Assembly (NCBI RefSeq): GCF_019670125.1
Contig: NZ_AP023033.1
Span: 4,303,501 to 4,367,500, forward strand
Direction of reading: 5' to 3'
Source: Agarivorans aestuarii
GTDB lineage: Bacteria > Pseudomonadota > Gammaproteobacteria > Enterobacterales > Celerinatantimonadaceae
Length of the DNA: 64,000 nt
Part shown: in pieces, positions 1-7,451 of the stretch
Layout of the letters: the number at the start of each line of letters is the position of its first letter
Position numbering within the stretch: the first letter of the stretch is position 1
The notes under the pieces: model-generated
What the model was told of the DNA's origin: nothing
Database searches by the model: none
What the model saw: only the letters and a program-made list of their open reading frames with translations
Translations under genes and position numbers: made by a program

Positions 1-618
1 TCCGCCTACGTCTAATTCTGATTCACTCCGAGCTATTGCATCGATGCAAAACCTTGCTAGATCTTTGCCATGAATAGGATTAGCTCGCACCTCGCCATTG
101 CCAAACATGTACACTTTCCCGCTTGCAGCCATACGATACAGTTCTGTCATATCGGAGAAAAAGCCATTTGGCCTTAGCACACAGCCTTGCAGCAATGAAG
201 AGCTTAATAAGCGCTTGGCGAACTTTTCTTTAGCCGCCAACAAACGCACTTGCGGATATTTTTTAGCATTAAAAGCCGAGACATAAATGAATTTACTGAC
301 CGCCGCTTGCTCTGCTTCTAACAGAAGATTCAAATTGGCTTGGTAATCCACATCCCGATAAGTCAGGCCATCTTGTTGTCGAGTAATACCCAAACAGGAA
401 ATCACTACATCTACATCGTCGCAGATGCCTTTCATAGCTTTTGGCTCGGAGACTTGCGCTTGAATAATTTGCTGCTCGGGTACACCTTTATCCAGTAACT
501 TAGCCCGGTTTCTCGCAACGGCCTTAAAATCTATATCGCTGGCTAACAGCTGCTCAACAATGTGCAGACCTAAATAACCTGTGGCACCAACCAACAATAC
601 TTTTTGCTCCTTATCCAT
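1..618 (-). CDS. NAD(P)-binding NmrA/SDR-like protein, C-terminus beyond window
   Basis: The frame opens at an ATG at 618 and runs off the left edge with no stop, giving 206 visible residues. Residues 7-17 (VLLVGATGYLG) form the glycine-rich nucleotide-binding loop of an atypical short-chain dehydrogenase/NmrA-like Rossmann fold. About residue 115 the segment FIYVSAFNA fits the usual position of the catalytic-region strand, but the classic YxxxK pair is not obvious, so a redox reaction cannot be assumed. Its start overlaps the stop of the upstream membrane protein by 8 bases, so the two are probably translationally coupled and co-transcribed under the divergent TetR-type regulator. The substrate is unknown. 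The family call is confident; the enzymatic activity is not. Confidence 0.8.
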   Translation of the reverse strand, partial: MDKEQKVLLVGATGYLGLHIVEQLLASDIDFKAVARNRAKLLDKGVPEQQIIQAQVSEPKAMKGICDDVDVVISCLGITRQQDGLTYRDVDYQANLNLLLEAEQAAVSKFIYVSAFNAKKYPQVRLLAAKEKFAKRLLSSSLLQGCVLRPNGFFSDMTELYRMAASGKVYMFGNGEVRANPIHGKDLARFCIDAIARSESELDVGG

Positions 619-1237
619 CGGTTTTATTCTCCACTTTTTGTTTAGTTTCTAAATCCGGGCGATAAGGCTCTTCTCGCAATATATGGCTAATGAGTAGTTT
701 GAGATAAAACAAAGGCAGAAACCACGCTAACCCCGGTGGAGCATCAAACACAGCCAAGGCAAGTACTAGCGCAAACGAATACAAGATCAAGGCCACCGGA
801 CGCTGCAAATACAGCGGCGTTTTTAATACCCACGCACAAGCGACAAGCATATAAGTACCGGTTAGCAAAACCCACCACACATCCAGCTGCAAAAAAGCCC
901 AACTGAATAGGCTTAGCTGCACAAAATGCAAAGCTATAAAACTCATATGTTGTTTAAAGCCTTGTCCATCGCGATGAAACCAGCGCTTAGCACTAGAAGT
1001 AGCATTAGTAATGATGCCGCCAACAATATCAACCGCAAGCATACCCGCCACAACAAACTGAAATACACTCCATCCCAGCTCGCCGTGCCATGCCCACAAC
1101 AGCAGAGCTGCGCTCGATATAAAAGGTATATACAGTTGCAAAGCTTTCTCCGCATCAGTAGCACCAGGGCCAATAAAGCTATCAACTTTCCCCTTCACGC
1201 CTGCTCTCAATTCGGGCAGCTGCCAATCAATATTCAT
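611..1237 (-). CDS. Six-helix membrane protein of unknown function
   Basis: A 208-residue protein with about six hydrophobic segments (roughly residues 35-52, 57-79, 97-118, 120-138, 147-164 and 169-187), so an inner-membrane protein. I do not recognise the family. An in-frame GTG lies at 1246, but I prefer the ATG at 1237 because AAGGTGAG sits just upstream of it at ribosome-binding distance. It is first in a two-gene unit with the NAD-binding protein. The unit is divergent from a TetR-type regulator, and an inverted repeat with TetR-operator geometry lies about 17 bases upstream of the start. The context suggests a regulator-controlled pair; the trigger cannot be read from the sequence. Confidence 0.7.
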   Translation of the reverse strand: MNIDWQLPELRAGVKGKVDSFIGPGATDAEKALQLYIPFISSAALLLWAWHGELGWSVFQFVVAGMLAVDIVGGIITNATSSAKRWFHRDGQGFKQHMSFIALHFVQLSLFSWAFLQLDVWWVLLTGTYMLVACAWVLKTPLYLQRPVALILYSFALVLALAVFDAPPGLAWFLPLFYLKLLISHILREEPYRPDLETKQKVENKTDG

Positions 1238-1253
1238 AACTCTCACCTTATTT

Positions 1254-1267
1254 AGACCATATGGTCT
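1254..1267. promoter_or_regulatory. Perfect palindrome, candidate TetR operator
   Basis: AGACCATATGGTCT is a perfect 14-base inverted repeat between the divergent membrane-protein gene and the tetR-like gene. A degenerate version (GTCCGAGTGGTCT, 1311-1323) shares the TGGTCT half and lies just upstream of a TATAGT hexamer (1341-1346) that could be the -10 box of the regulator gene. Two sites of this shape in a divergent gap are typical of TetR autoregulation. Binding is inferred. Confidence 0.55.
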
Positions 1268-1376
1268 TTTTAAAATAAAACCAATCGATACAAAGGTAAA
1301 GTTTTATTTTGTCCGAGTGGTCTAAAAAAATAACCCATGTTATAGTGCTAGGCGTAACAGAGAGCTAGAGAATCAA

Positions 1377-1925
1377 ATGCCAAAGCTGATAAATCACGAT
1401 GAAAAGCGCAAAGAGATTGCGCTAAAAGCCACAGAGATATTTCTCGAATATGGCTACAAAAATATTGGAATGCGCCAACTGTGTGAACAACTAGGCATGA
1501 GCAAAAGCGCTGTCTACCACTACTACAAAAGCAAAGATCAGCTTTTTATTGCAGCCACCCAAGCCATTGTAAGTGTTGATGCATCGGCGCTAATTGATCA
1601 ACCACTAGCCACTAAGGCCACCATTGATCAGAAAATAGAAAACTTTATCGTTATCTTAAGGCAAATGGCGCCACGATTTTTTAAAGAAATGCAGCTAGTG
1701 TCGGACTATATCGAGGTAATTGGTGAAGACAAAGTGGCTAGCGACCCTTGTATGCTACTGGCAAATAAAAAGTATTTAGAATTACTGTCTACCTACGTTT
1801 CAGCCGATGATAAAGCAAGCCTTTACACCTTACTCTTGGGCTTGCTTAATCATCAAATCATGTTGGGCGAAGCCCTAGAAGATAGCTACATCACCGACAT
1901 GCTAGTACCACATTTGAATCACTAA
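1377..1925 (+). CDS. TetR/AcrR-family transcriptional regulator
   Basis: A 182-residue protein with a TetR-type N-terminal helix-turn-helix. The region from ALKATEIFLEYGYKNIGMRQ through MSKSAVYHYYKSKDQLF (about residues 16-56) is the signature block, with the recognition helix containing SAVYHYYKSKD. The C-terminal 120 residues are the variable ligand-binding and dimerisation region, so the effector cannot be predicted. It is divergent from the membrane protein/NAD-binding protein unit, with a perfect palindrome in the gap. It most likely represses that unit and itself, as is usual for the family. It ends inside a bidirectional hairpin shared with the convergent YgiW-like gene. Length and start are normal. 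Confidence 0.88.
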   Translation: MPKLINHDEKRKEIALKATEIFLEYGYKNIGMRQLCEQLGMSKSAVYHYYKSKDQLFIAATQAIVSVDASALIDQPLATKATIDQKIENFIVILRQMAPRFFKEMQLVSDYIEVIGEDKVASDPCMLLANKKYLELLSTYVSADDKASLYTLLLGLLNHQIMLGEALEDSYITDMLVPHLNH

Positions 1926-1948
1926 AAGGCTGATTGCCTTTAGTGATT
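1917..1948. terminator. Bidirectional terminator between tetR-like and ygiW-like genes
   Basis: AATCACTAAAAGGC (1917-1930) pairs with GCCTTTAGTGATT (1936-1948), with one bulged A, around a 5-base loop. The stem contains the stop codons of both convergent genes. There is no long T-run, so it may act partly as an RNA-end stabiliser. Confidence 0.55.
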
Positions 1949-2350
1949 AGTCGCTAAACTTACCCGTTCGACATCAATTTTAGTGCTAGTCCATTCACGA
2001 TCAACTTCACCACTGATCACTAAAATAGTCTCGGGAGTTGCGCTAATGCCGTGCCAATCTTCATAATCGATTTCTACGGTGATTTCGCCGGTAGCATCCT
2101 TAAAGCGATACTTTTCGTTCCCCACTGACTCAACAATAGTCCCCGTAAGGGTAACGTAACTTTCATCTCTTGCTTTTAACGCATGCGCAACTGAGTGCTC
2201 CGCTTTACCACCTGGGCCACTAAAACCGACAACATTTGTAGCAGTGCTTGCTTGGTCTTCCGAAACAAAGCCCGTTTGAGCCATCACACTTTGCATTGAC
2301 ACAGTGCTAAGAAAGGTGAATAGACCTACCGTTAATAATGTATTTTTCAT
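1940..2350 (-). CDS. YgiW/YdeI-family periplasmic OB-fold stress protein
   Basis: A 136-residue protein with a cleavable signal peptide (hydrophobic residues 5-20, cleavage likely after VMA near residue 24). The mature part is a single bacterial OB-fold (BOF) domain of the YgiW/YdeI type, recognisable from ALKARDESYVTLTGTIV, the FKDATGEITVEI strand pair and the closing VDREWTSTKIDV. Family members sit in the periplasm and are linked to tolerance of peroxide, metals or cationic peptides. The molecular activity is unclear. AAGGTAG precedes the ATG at 2350. It is divergent from a LysR-type regulator, which may control it, and convergent with the TetR-like gene. Confidence 0.85.
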   Translation of the reverse strand: MKNTLLTVGLFTFLSTVSMQSVMAQTGFVSEDQASTATNVVGFSGPGGKAEHSVAHALKARDESYVTLTGTIVESVGNEKYRFKDATGEITVEIDYEDWHGISATPETILVISGEVDREWTSTKIDVERVSLATNH

Positions 2351-2440
2351 GTTGCTACCTTTTAATATATGAATAGAAGCTAAAGGCTAAAATCATTGTT
2401 TTAGCGCCTTGCTAATGAAGTACTGCTTGCCATTCTAAGC

Positions 2441-2492
2441 ATCGATACCTATATTAAAAGTTAGATAACATCGTCAATACCGATACATATAT
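2441..2492. promoter_or_regulatory. Direct repeat in divergent ygiW-like/lysR-like gap
   Basis: ATCGATACCTATAT (2441-2454) recurs as ACCGATACATATAT (2479-2492), 38 bases downstream. The second copy overlaps the ATG of the LysR-type gene. The arrangement suggests two binding positions on nearly the same helix face, possibly for the LysR protein itself. Confidence 0.35.
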
Positions 2493-3372
2493 GTTAAACC
2501 CAGAATTGCTTAAGTGTTTTGTAACCGCCGCAGAAACGGGCTCGTTTAGCCAAACAGCCCGTGTGCTTGGAAAACGCCAAAGCACGGTAAGTGGCAACAT
2601 TGCAAAATTAGAAGATGACTTAGGTTTTTTACTCTTTGATAGGACAGGGCGCTACCCCCAGTTAACCAAGCAAGGAATGGCTCTATACGACAGTGGAAAA
2701 TTGATTGTTGATAGCCAAGCGCGGTTTATTGCCAACGCCAAAGGACTAATCGCAGGCGTACCGGTGAGTTTTACCTTAGCTATCGCAGAGATTTTACCGA
2801 CCAATTTACTGACTACGCTGTTTGAAAAGTTATCCGCCAAAGCGCCGTATATACAGCTACAGTGCTTGCGACTTCCTGCGCAACAGATTATTGAGGCGGT
2901 CTCAAATAACACAGTGCAGTTGGGTTTTATTCCGTCAATAGAAGGTAACTCAGATAGCTACGAGTTTATTAGCGCCGCCAATATTCCTTTTCGTTTGTTA
3001 TGCGGAGACAAACATCCTTTTACGAAAAAAAAGAGAATTAGCAACGACGACTTAGCGCACTCTAGCCAAGTACTGTTTCATTCTCACAAAGAGACATATT
3101 TGGCTGATTTAGCAAAAATGGCGACACATGTTTGGTATTGCCAAGGGTATGAGCTAGCCTTGGAAGCGGTTCGCTCAAATACGGCCTGGGGCTTTTTCCC
3201 CTACTTAAAACAAAATATTGAAGGTGTTAGCTTTTTTACACCTGACTTTATGCAATCTTCACCAGTGATTCCGCATGATCTAATATGGCCAAAGCACCAA
3301 GTTAAGAGTCACATTCATCAGTTCATTGAAGATGTGTTCATACAAGAAATCAGTAAGCTAAGTGCTCCCTAG
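2491..3372 (+). CDS. LysR-family transcriptional regulator
   Basis: A 293-residue LysR-type regulator. Residues 1-60 are the winged helix-turn-helix (LLKCFVTAAETGSFSQTARV, then QSTVSGNIAKLEDDLG and LFDR), and residues from about 90 form the periplasmic-binding-protein-like effector domain. The ATG at 2491 has no purine-rich ribosome-binding site, since the sequence just before it is an AT-rich repeat copy. The mRNA may be leaderless or the gene weakly translated. It is divergent from the YgiW-like stress protein, so that gene is its most likely neighbour target. The effector is unknown. Its stop codon lies inside a long hairpin. Confidence 0.88.
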   Translation: MLNPELLKCFVTAAETGSFSQTARVLGKRQSTVSGNIAKLEDDLGFLLFDRTGRYPQLTKQGMALYDSGKLIVDSQARFIANAKGLIAGVPVSFTLAIAEILPTNLLTTLFEKLSAKAPYIQLQCLRLPAQQIIEAVSNNTVQLGFIPSIEGNSDSYEFISAANIPFRLLCGDKHPFTKKKRISNDDLAHSSQVLFHSHKETYLADLAKMATHVWYCQGYELALEAVRSNTAWGFFPYLKQNIEGVSFFTPDFMQSSPVIPHDLIWPKHQVKSHIHQFIEDVFIQEISKLSAP

Positions 3373-3385
3373 CATTAGCTTACTG
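3351..3385 (+). terminator. Long hairpin over the lysR-like stop codon
   Basis: CAGTAAGCTAA (3351-3361) pairs perfectly with TTAGCTTACTG (3375-3385). Inside, TGCT and AGCA extend the stem, giving about 15 pairs. No T-run follows, so factor-independent termination is uncertain. Confidence 0.45.
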
Positions 3386-3418
3386 ATAACGTTTAAAGTT
3401 AGCTTGTTGGATTTCCCT

Positions 3419-4312
3419 TTATTGCTCTATTTCCAACACTATTTTGTCCATTAACGACATGGCTAAGTCGTTATCGTAGTATGCCGCTTCGTTAATAAAC
3501 GCTGGATATACTGTTTTCTCGCCTTGATAACAAATGTCTTCGCCCATAAAGGTTCTAAAAATAGGGTCACCAGTATTAATTGGCTGGTAGTCATTGTCTT
3601 GCACATTGCTGTGCACCATCGCTAGTCGTTCACCCTTGTCGTTAAGCGGTAGTTTAATGCTATCGAGATACAAAAAGGCCTCAACTTGTTTAGGTAGCTC
3701 GGGTAAATCTTGTTGATTATGCAGCTCTACAAAATCAAGAATATGCCCGGTCATTTGCTCCATTTGCTCCAACACATCTTGGCGCAACACCGATTGCGGC
3801 TGCGGCCCTACCTCAATTAAAACGCCATATTTACCACAACTTGCGAGGAAGCGGTGATTACTCATATCCTCTTCTGGCTCATCGAGAAACACTACGGCTT
3901 CTGGCATCTGCATAGTGACGTAAGCGGCAAGTTGTTTGTAGAAAGGCGTTTGCTCTAACAAGATAAGGGTAGGTCCCATGTTAGAGGTGGTATTGTGCAA
4001 GTCGATAACCAAATCCATGTTCGGTTTTGATTTAGGGCCAAGCTGCTGGTGCAGCGCTTTAGCGCGTGATTGCTCATAATTGGCCAAACTAAAATCAGCC
4101 AAGTTACTGGCGCTAAATTGGCGATTTAAATCGGCATCAATGTAGCGTTTGTTTTCACCATGCGCTTTAGGGTTGGCAAATACAGTTTCTACTTTGAGGC
4201 TAGGACGGGCAATAAGCTGAGGATGTTGCTGCCATTTATTTATTAAGTACACCCCACTAAATTCATTACCGTGGGTGCCACCTACAATGGCAACATTATT
4301 AATCTTCGACAA
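3419..4312 (-). CDS. Aspartoacylase (AspA/AstE family)
   Basis: A 297-residue zinc carboxypeptidase-like enzyme that most closely recalls aspartoacylase, which hydrolyses N-acetyl-L-aspartate to aspartate and acetate. The zinc-binding motif GGTHGNE places His14 and Glu17 near the N-terminus, and the third ligand is the His of VIDLHNTTSN (about residue 107). RYIDADLNRQFS is the substrate-binding block, and VLIEVGPQPQ is a signature shared with animal ASPA. I chose a TTG start at 4312 because AAGGAG lies 8 bases upstream; an upstream in-frame TTG at 4342 would add 10 residues. The gene stands alone with no amino-acid degradation partners, so another N-acyl amino acid substrate remains possible. 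Confidence 0.82.
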   Translation of the reverse strand: MSKINNVAIVGGTHGNEFSGVYLINKWQQHPQLIARPSLKVETVFANPKAHGENKRYIDADLNRQFSASNLADFSLANYEQSRAKALHQQLGPKSKPNMDLVIDLHNTTSNMGPTLILLEQTPFYKQLAAYVTMQMPEAVVFLDEPEEDMSNHRFLASCGKYGVLIEVGPQPQSVLRQDVLEQMEQMTGHILDFVELHNQQDLPELPKQVEAFLYLDSIKLPLNDKGERLAMVHSNVQDNDYQPINTGDPIFRTFMGEDICYQGEKTVYPAFINEAAYYDNDLAMSLMDKIVLEIEQ

Positions 4313-4366
4313 GTGCAGCTCTCCTTTTATACCAACCAGCAATCAGCCTTGAGCTTAAAAGGAAAT

Positions 4367-4390
4367 GCGCTTTGACTCAAGCCAAAGCGC
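4367..4390 (-). terminator. Hairpin after xylR
   Basis: GCGCTTTG (4367-4374) pairs with CAAAGCGC (4383-4390) across an 8-base loop, just downstream of the xylR stop on the minus strand. The following bases on the minus strand (ATTTCCTTTT) are only moderately T-rich. Confidence 0.45.
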
Positions 4391-4402
4391 CGTTGCTGCT
4401 GA

Positions 4403-5581
4403 CTATTCTTCTTGCTCTTGTTTACTAATACGGTAAGCCTTAGGCGTTAACTCTAAGTCTTTCTTAAATACCGCATACATGTATTGCAAAGAAGGGTAAC
4501 CACATAGCTCCGCAATGTCGGAGGTGGAAAGCTCGGTATTACGCAACAAACTCATGGCTTGTTCTAACTTGGCACAGTGAATTTCTTGGTGAACCGAGTG
4601 GCCAATATCATCTTTAAAGCGCTTTTCTAGGTTTGAACGCGATACTTTTACATAATCTAATACTTGCTCAACCTTAATGCCTTTACAGGCGTTATGGCGA
4701 ATAAAGTGCATCGCCTGAATAACGTAAGGGTCTTTTAGCGCTTTGTAATCGGTAGATTGGCGCTCAACCACTTGCTCTGGGCCTACCAGCTCACGCACTT
4801 TACGTAACTCTTGCCCTTGCAGTTGGCGGTGCAATAGCTTGGCCGCTTGGAAGCCCATTTTACGACAACCTTGCGCTACCGAACTCAAAGATACTCGGCT
4901 TAAATGGCGAGTTAAGTCTTCATCATCAATACCAATAATTGACACTTTGTCTGGCACGATGATCCCCAAGTGATCACACACTTGCAGCAAGTGGCGCGCT
5001 CGCGCGTCAGATACCGCAACAATGCCTACCGGTTTAGGCATAGATTGAATCCAATCCGCCAGGCGGTTCATTGCATACTGCCAAGACTCTGGGGTGGTCT
5101 CCATGCCGCGATAAACCGCACACTCGTAACCATCACCTGCTACCAATTGTTGGAAAATAGCTTCACGCTCCATCGCCCAGCGGTTGCCCTCATTAGGTGG
5201 CATGCCGTAGTAAGCGAAGTACTCTAAACCCTTGGCTTTTAGGTGCTCGTAGGCTGAATTAACCAAAGCGCGGTTATCGGTGGCCACGTAAGGAAAATCG
5301 GGGTATTGCTCTGGGTTTTCGTAAGAGCTGCCCACAGCCACCACTGGCACACGTAGGCCAGTTAAGGCTTTTTCAATTTCAGGGTCGTCGAAGTCGGCAA
5401 TAATGCCGTCGCCTACCCAATGTTGTAGTTTGCTGATCCGACAGCGAAAATCTTCCTCTAGAAATATATCCCAATCACATTGTGATGCCTGTAAGTAATC
5501 GCCAATACCTTTAATGATCTGACGGTCATAAACCTTATTTGCATTAAATAACAATGTAATTTTGAAACGTTTATCAAACAT
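4403..5581 (-). CDS. xylR: Xylose operon regulator XylR
   Basis: A 392-residue regulator with the E. coli XylR architecture. Residues 1-275 are a LacI/periplasmic-binding-protein-like sugar domain (opening with FKITLLFNANKVYDRQIIKG, then GDGIIADFDD), and residues about 285-390 are an AraC-type DNA-binding domain ending FKKDLELTPKAYR. In the family, xylose binding lets the dimer contact tandem operator half-sites and activate xylose genes. TAGGAG lies at good distance from the ATG at 5581. It is divergent from xylB, and the 284-base gap holds CGTAAT-type motifs and a CRP-like site. Identity is confident; the regulon is inferred. Confidence 0.95.
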   Translation of the reverse strand: MFDKRFKITLLFNANKVYDRQIIKGIGDYLQASQCDWDIFLEEDFRCRISKLQHWVGDGIIADFDDPEIEKALTGLRVPVVAVGSSYENPEQYPDFPYVATDNRALVNSAYEHLKAKGLEYFAYYGMPPNEGNRWAMEREAIFQQLVAGDGYECAVYRGMETTPESWQYAMNRLADWIQSMPKPVGIVAVSDARARHLLQVCDHLGIIVPDKVSIIGIDDEDLTRHLSRVSLSSVAQGCRKMGFQAAKLLHRQLQGQELRKVRELVGPEQVVERQSTDYKALKDPYVIQAMHFIRHNACKGIKVEQVLDYVKVSRSNLEKRFKDDIGHSVHQEIHCAKLEQAMSLLRNTELSTSDIAELCGYPSLQYMYAVFKKDLELTPKAYRISKQEQEE

Positions 5582-5656
5582 GTGGGGCTCCTAAAAGCAC
5601 GGTGCCAATCAAGATTTAATTTAATATCTAAAAAAAAAGAGCCGAACGCTACTGTG

Positions 5657-5668
5657 AAAAATCGTAAT
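5657..5668. promoter_or_regulatory. XylR-site-like motif, copy 1 (xylR-xylB gap)
   Basis: AAAAATCGTAAT resembles AATTTTCGTAAT at 5743-5754 and the reverse complement of ATTACGAAATTT before xylA. The recurrence at xylose promoters suggests XylR recognition; the assignment is inferred from position and similarity. Confidence 0.4.
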
Positions 5669-5686
5669 GTGATTATGATCATGCAC
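5665..5686. promoter_or_regulatory. CRP-like site in xylR-xylB gap
   Basis: The 22-base stretch contains TGTGA, six bases, then TCATG. The left half matches the CRP consensus exactly and the right half is degenerate. Catabolite control would be expected for xylose genes. Confidence 0.35.
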
Positions 5687-5741
5687 ATTTCAAACGAAAC
5701 TGTGAACTCAGGCACGCCATGGAAAAACGCTATTCCTCTGG

Positions 5742-5755
5742 TAATTTTCGTAATT
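5742..5755. promoter_or_regulatory. XylR-site-like motif, copy 2 (xylB promoter)
   Basis: TAATTTTCGTAATT carries two TAATT elements 9 bases apart, a direct-repeat layout typical of AraC-type domains. It lies about 110 bases before xylB, and a related sequence occurs upstream of xylA. Confidence 0.45.
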
Positions 5756-5865
5756 GAGCCAAGTTTCCAATCCGCGGCAGGATGAGCTCATATTTAAAAC
5801 ACTTTTGCTGCCGCTTAATTACAGTGTAGTTTCGCCGAGCAGCTCGCGTCCAATAAGGAACTTCT

Positions 5866-7317
5866 ATGTATATCGGTATTGATTTAGGCACCTCTGGAGT
5901 AAAAGTTGTGCTGCAGGCTGAAAACGGTGACATTTTAAGCCAAGCCACCGAAAGCTTAACAGTATCTCGTCCTGCACCGTTGTGGTCTGAGCAAGCTCCG
6001 CAAGACTGGTGGCAAGCCACTCAAGATGCACTTAGCGCATTAAGCAAACAGCACTCGCTAGCGGAAGTTAAAGCGATTGGCCTAAGTGGCCAAATGCATG
6101 GCGCTACCTTACTGGATGCCCAAGGCGAAATTTTACGCCCAGCCATTTTATGGAACGACGGCCGCAGTGCGGCTCAATGTGAAGAAATCGAGCGCGCAGT
6201 GCCTAATTCTCGCGATATTGTTGGCAATCTGATGATGCCAGGTTTTACCGCGCCTAAACTGCTTTGGGTTAAGCAAAACGAGCCGGAAATTTTTGCCAAG
6301 GTCGACAAAGTACTACTGCCTAAAGATTACTTGCGTTACTTGCTGTCGGGCAACTTTGCCTCTGATATGTCAGATTCAGCCGGCACCATGTGGTTAGACG
6401 TAGCCAAACGCGACTGGAGTGATGAAATTCTAGCGGCCACTGGCCTTAGCCGTGAACACATGCCTGAACTATTTGAAGGCAGCGAAGTTACCGGTAACCT
6501 TAAAGCAGAACTCGCCGAGCGTTGGGGCATGCCCGCCGTGCCATTAGTAGCAGGTGGTGGCGATAACGCAGCTGGCGCTGTAGGTGTAGGCATTACTAAG
6601 CCTGGCCAGGCGATGTTGTCTTTAGGCACTTCAGGTGTTTACTTTGCTGTAAGTGATGGTTACCTAAGCAACCCCGAATCAGCTTTACATAGCTTCTGTC
6701 ACGCTCTGCCTAGTGCTTGGCACCAAATGTCGGTCATCCTTAGCGCCGCATCGTGTTTAGATTGGGTAGTTAACTTAACCGGCCAAGCAGACGTGCCAAG
6801 CATGTTAGCCGCCGTAGAAGCCGCGCCAGAAAGTGATAACCCAGTGTACTTTTTACCTTACTTATCAGGTGAGCGTACTCCGCACAATAACCCAGAAGCC
6901 AAGGGCGTATTCTTTGGCATGACTCATTCAACTGGCCCATTAGATTTATGCCGCGCGGTCTTAGAAGGCGTGGCTTATGCCTTTGCCGACGGCTTAGACG
7001 CACTGCATGCAACGGGCTTAAAACCAGAAGAAATCACCTTAATTGGTGGCGGTGCGCGCAGTCAGTTTTGGCGTCAAATGCTAGCCGACGTATTTGGCCA
7101 AGCAGTAAGTTACCGCTTAGGCGGCGAAGTAGGCCCAGCACTTGGTGCTGCACGTTTAGCCCAACTAGGGGTAACCGAGAATCCAGATCTAGCCGCCATT
7201 TGCCCAGTGCCAGAGTTAGTTGAAGTTCACCAAGTGAATGTCGAGCGCCATGCTGTTTACGCTAAACGCCGCGAAACTTACCAAGCGCTTTACCCAAAAC
7301 TAGCACCACTTTTTTAA
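5866..7317 (+). CDS. xylB: Xylulokinase
   Basis: A 483-residue FGGY-family kinase that phosphorylates D-xylulose to D-xylulose-5-phosphate with ATP in the cytoplasm. Residues 4-10 (GIDLGTS) form the first phosphate-binding loop, GQMHG (75-79) is the xylulokinase substrate motif, and Asp233 in AGGGDNAAGA aligns with the catalytic Asp of E. coli XylB. A second ATPase block, LIGGGARSQFWRQM, lies near residue 390. Length is normal for the family. AAGGAA lies 5 bases before the ATG. It is divergent from xylR and separated from xylA by 6 kb, unlike the E. coli xylAB operon. A strong hairpin follows the stop. Confidence 0.96.
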   Translation: MYIGIDLGTSGVKVVLQAENGDILSQATESLTVSRPAPLWSEQAPQDWWQATQDALSALSKQHSLAEVKAIGLSGQMHGATLLDAQGEILRPAILWNDGRSAAQCEEIERAVPNSRDIVGNLMMPGFTAPKLLWVKQNEPEIFAKVDKVLLPKDYLRYLLSGNFASDMSDSAGTMWLDVAKRDWSDEILAATGLSREHMPELFEGSEVTGNLKAELAERWGMPAVPLVAGGGDNAAGAVGVGITKPGQAMLSLGTSGVYFAVSDGYLSNPESALHSFCHALPSAWHQMSVILSAASCLDWVVNLTGQADVPSMLAAVEAAPESDNPVYFLPYLSGERTPHNNPEAKGVFFGMTHSTGPLDLCRAVLEGVAYAFADGLDALHATGLKPEEITLIGGGARSQFWRQMLADVFGQAVSYRLGGEVGPALGAARLAQLGVTENPDLAAICPVPELVEVHQVNVERHAVYAKRRETYQALYPKLAPLF

Positions 7318-7332
7318 GCAATAAACCCAACG

Positions 7333-7359
7333 AACAGCCATAGCCTTGCTATGGCTGTT
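7333..7359 (+). terminator. 12-bp perfect hairpin after xylB
   Basis: AACAGCCATAGC (7333-7344) and GCTATGGCTGTT (7348-7359) form a perfect 12-base-pair stem with a CTT loop. The next bases are CTGCC, not a T-run. It may be an mRNA-stabilising or partial-termination structure between xylB and the second regulator gene. Confidence 0.55.
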
Positions 7360-7451
7360 CTGCCAGTTAAGTGAACACATCTGATAAATCCGCATTTATC
7401 ACATGTGCTCACCCCGGCCCATTGAACGTAGTAATACGGAAGACAAATACT

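Noticed and set aside
926-1255. Plus-strand frame of 109 codons over the membrane-protein gene
   Set aside because: It is antisense to a gene with clear helices, a good ribosome-binding site and an operon partner.
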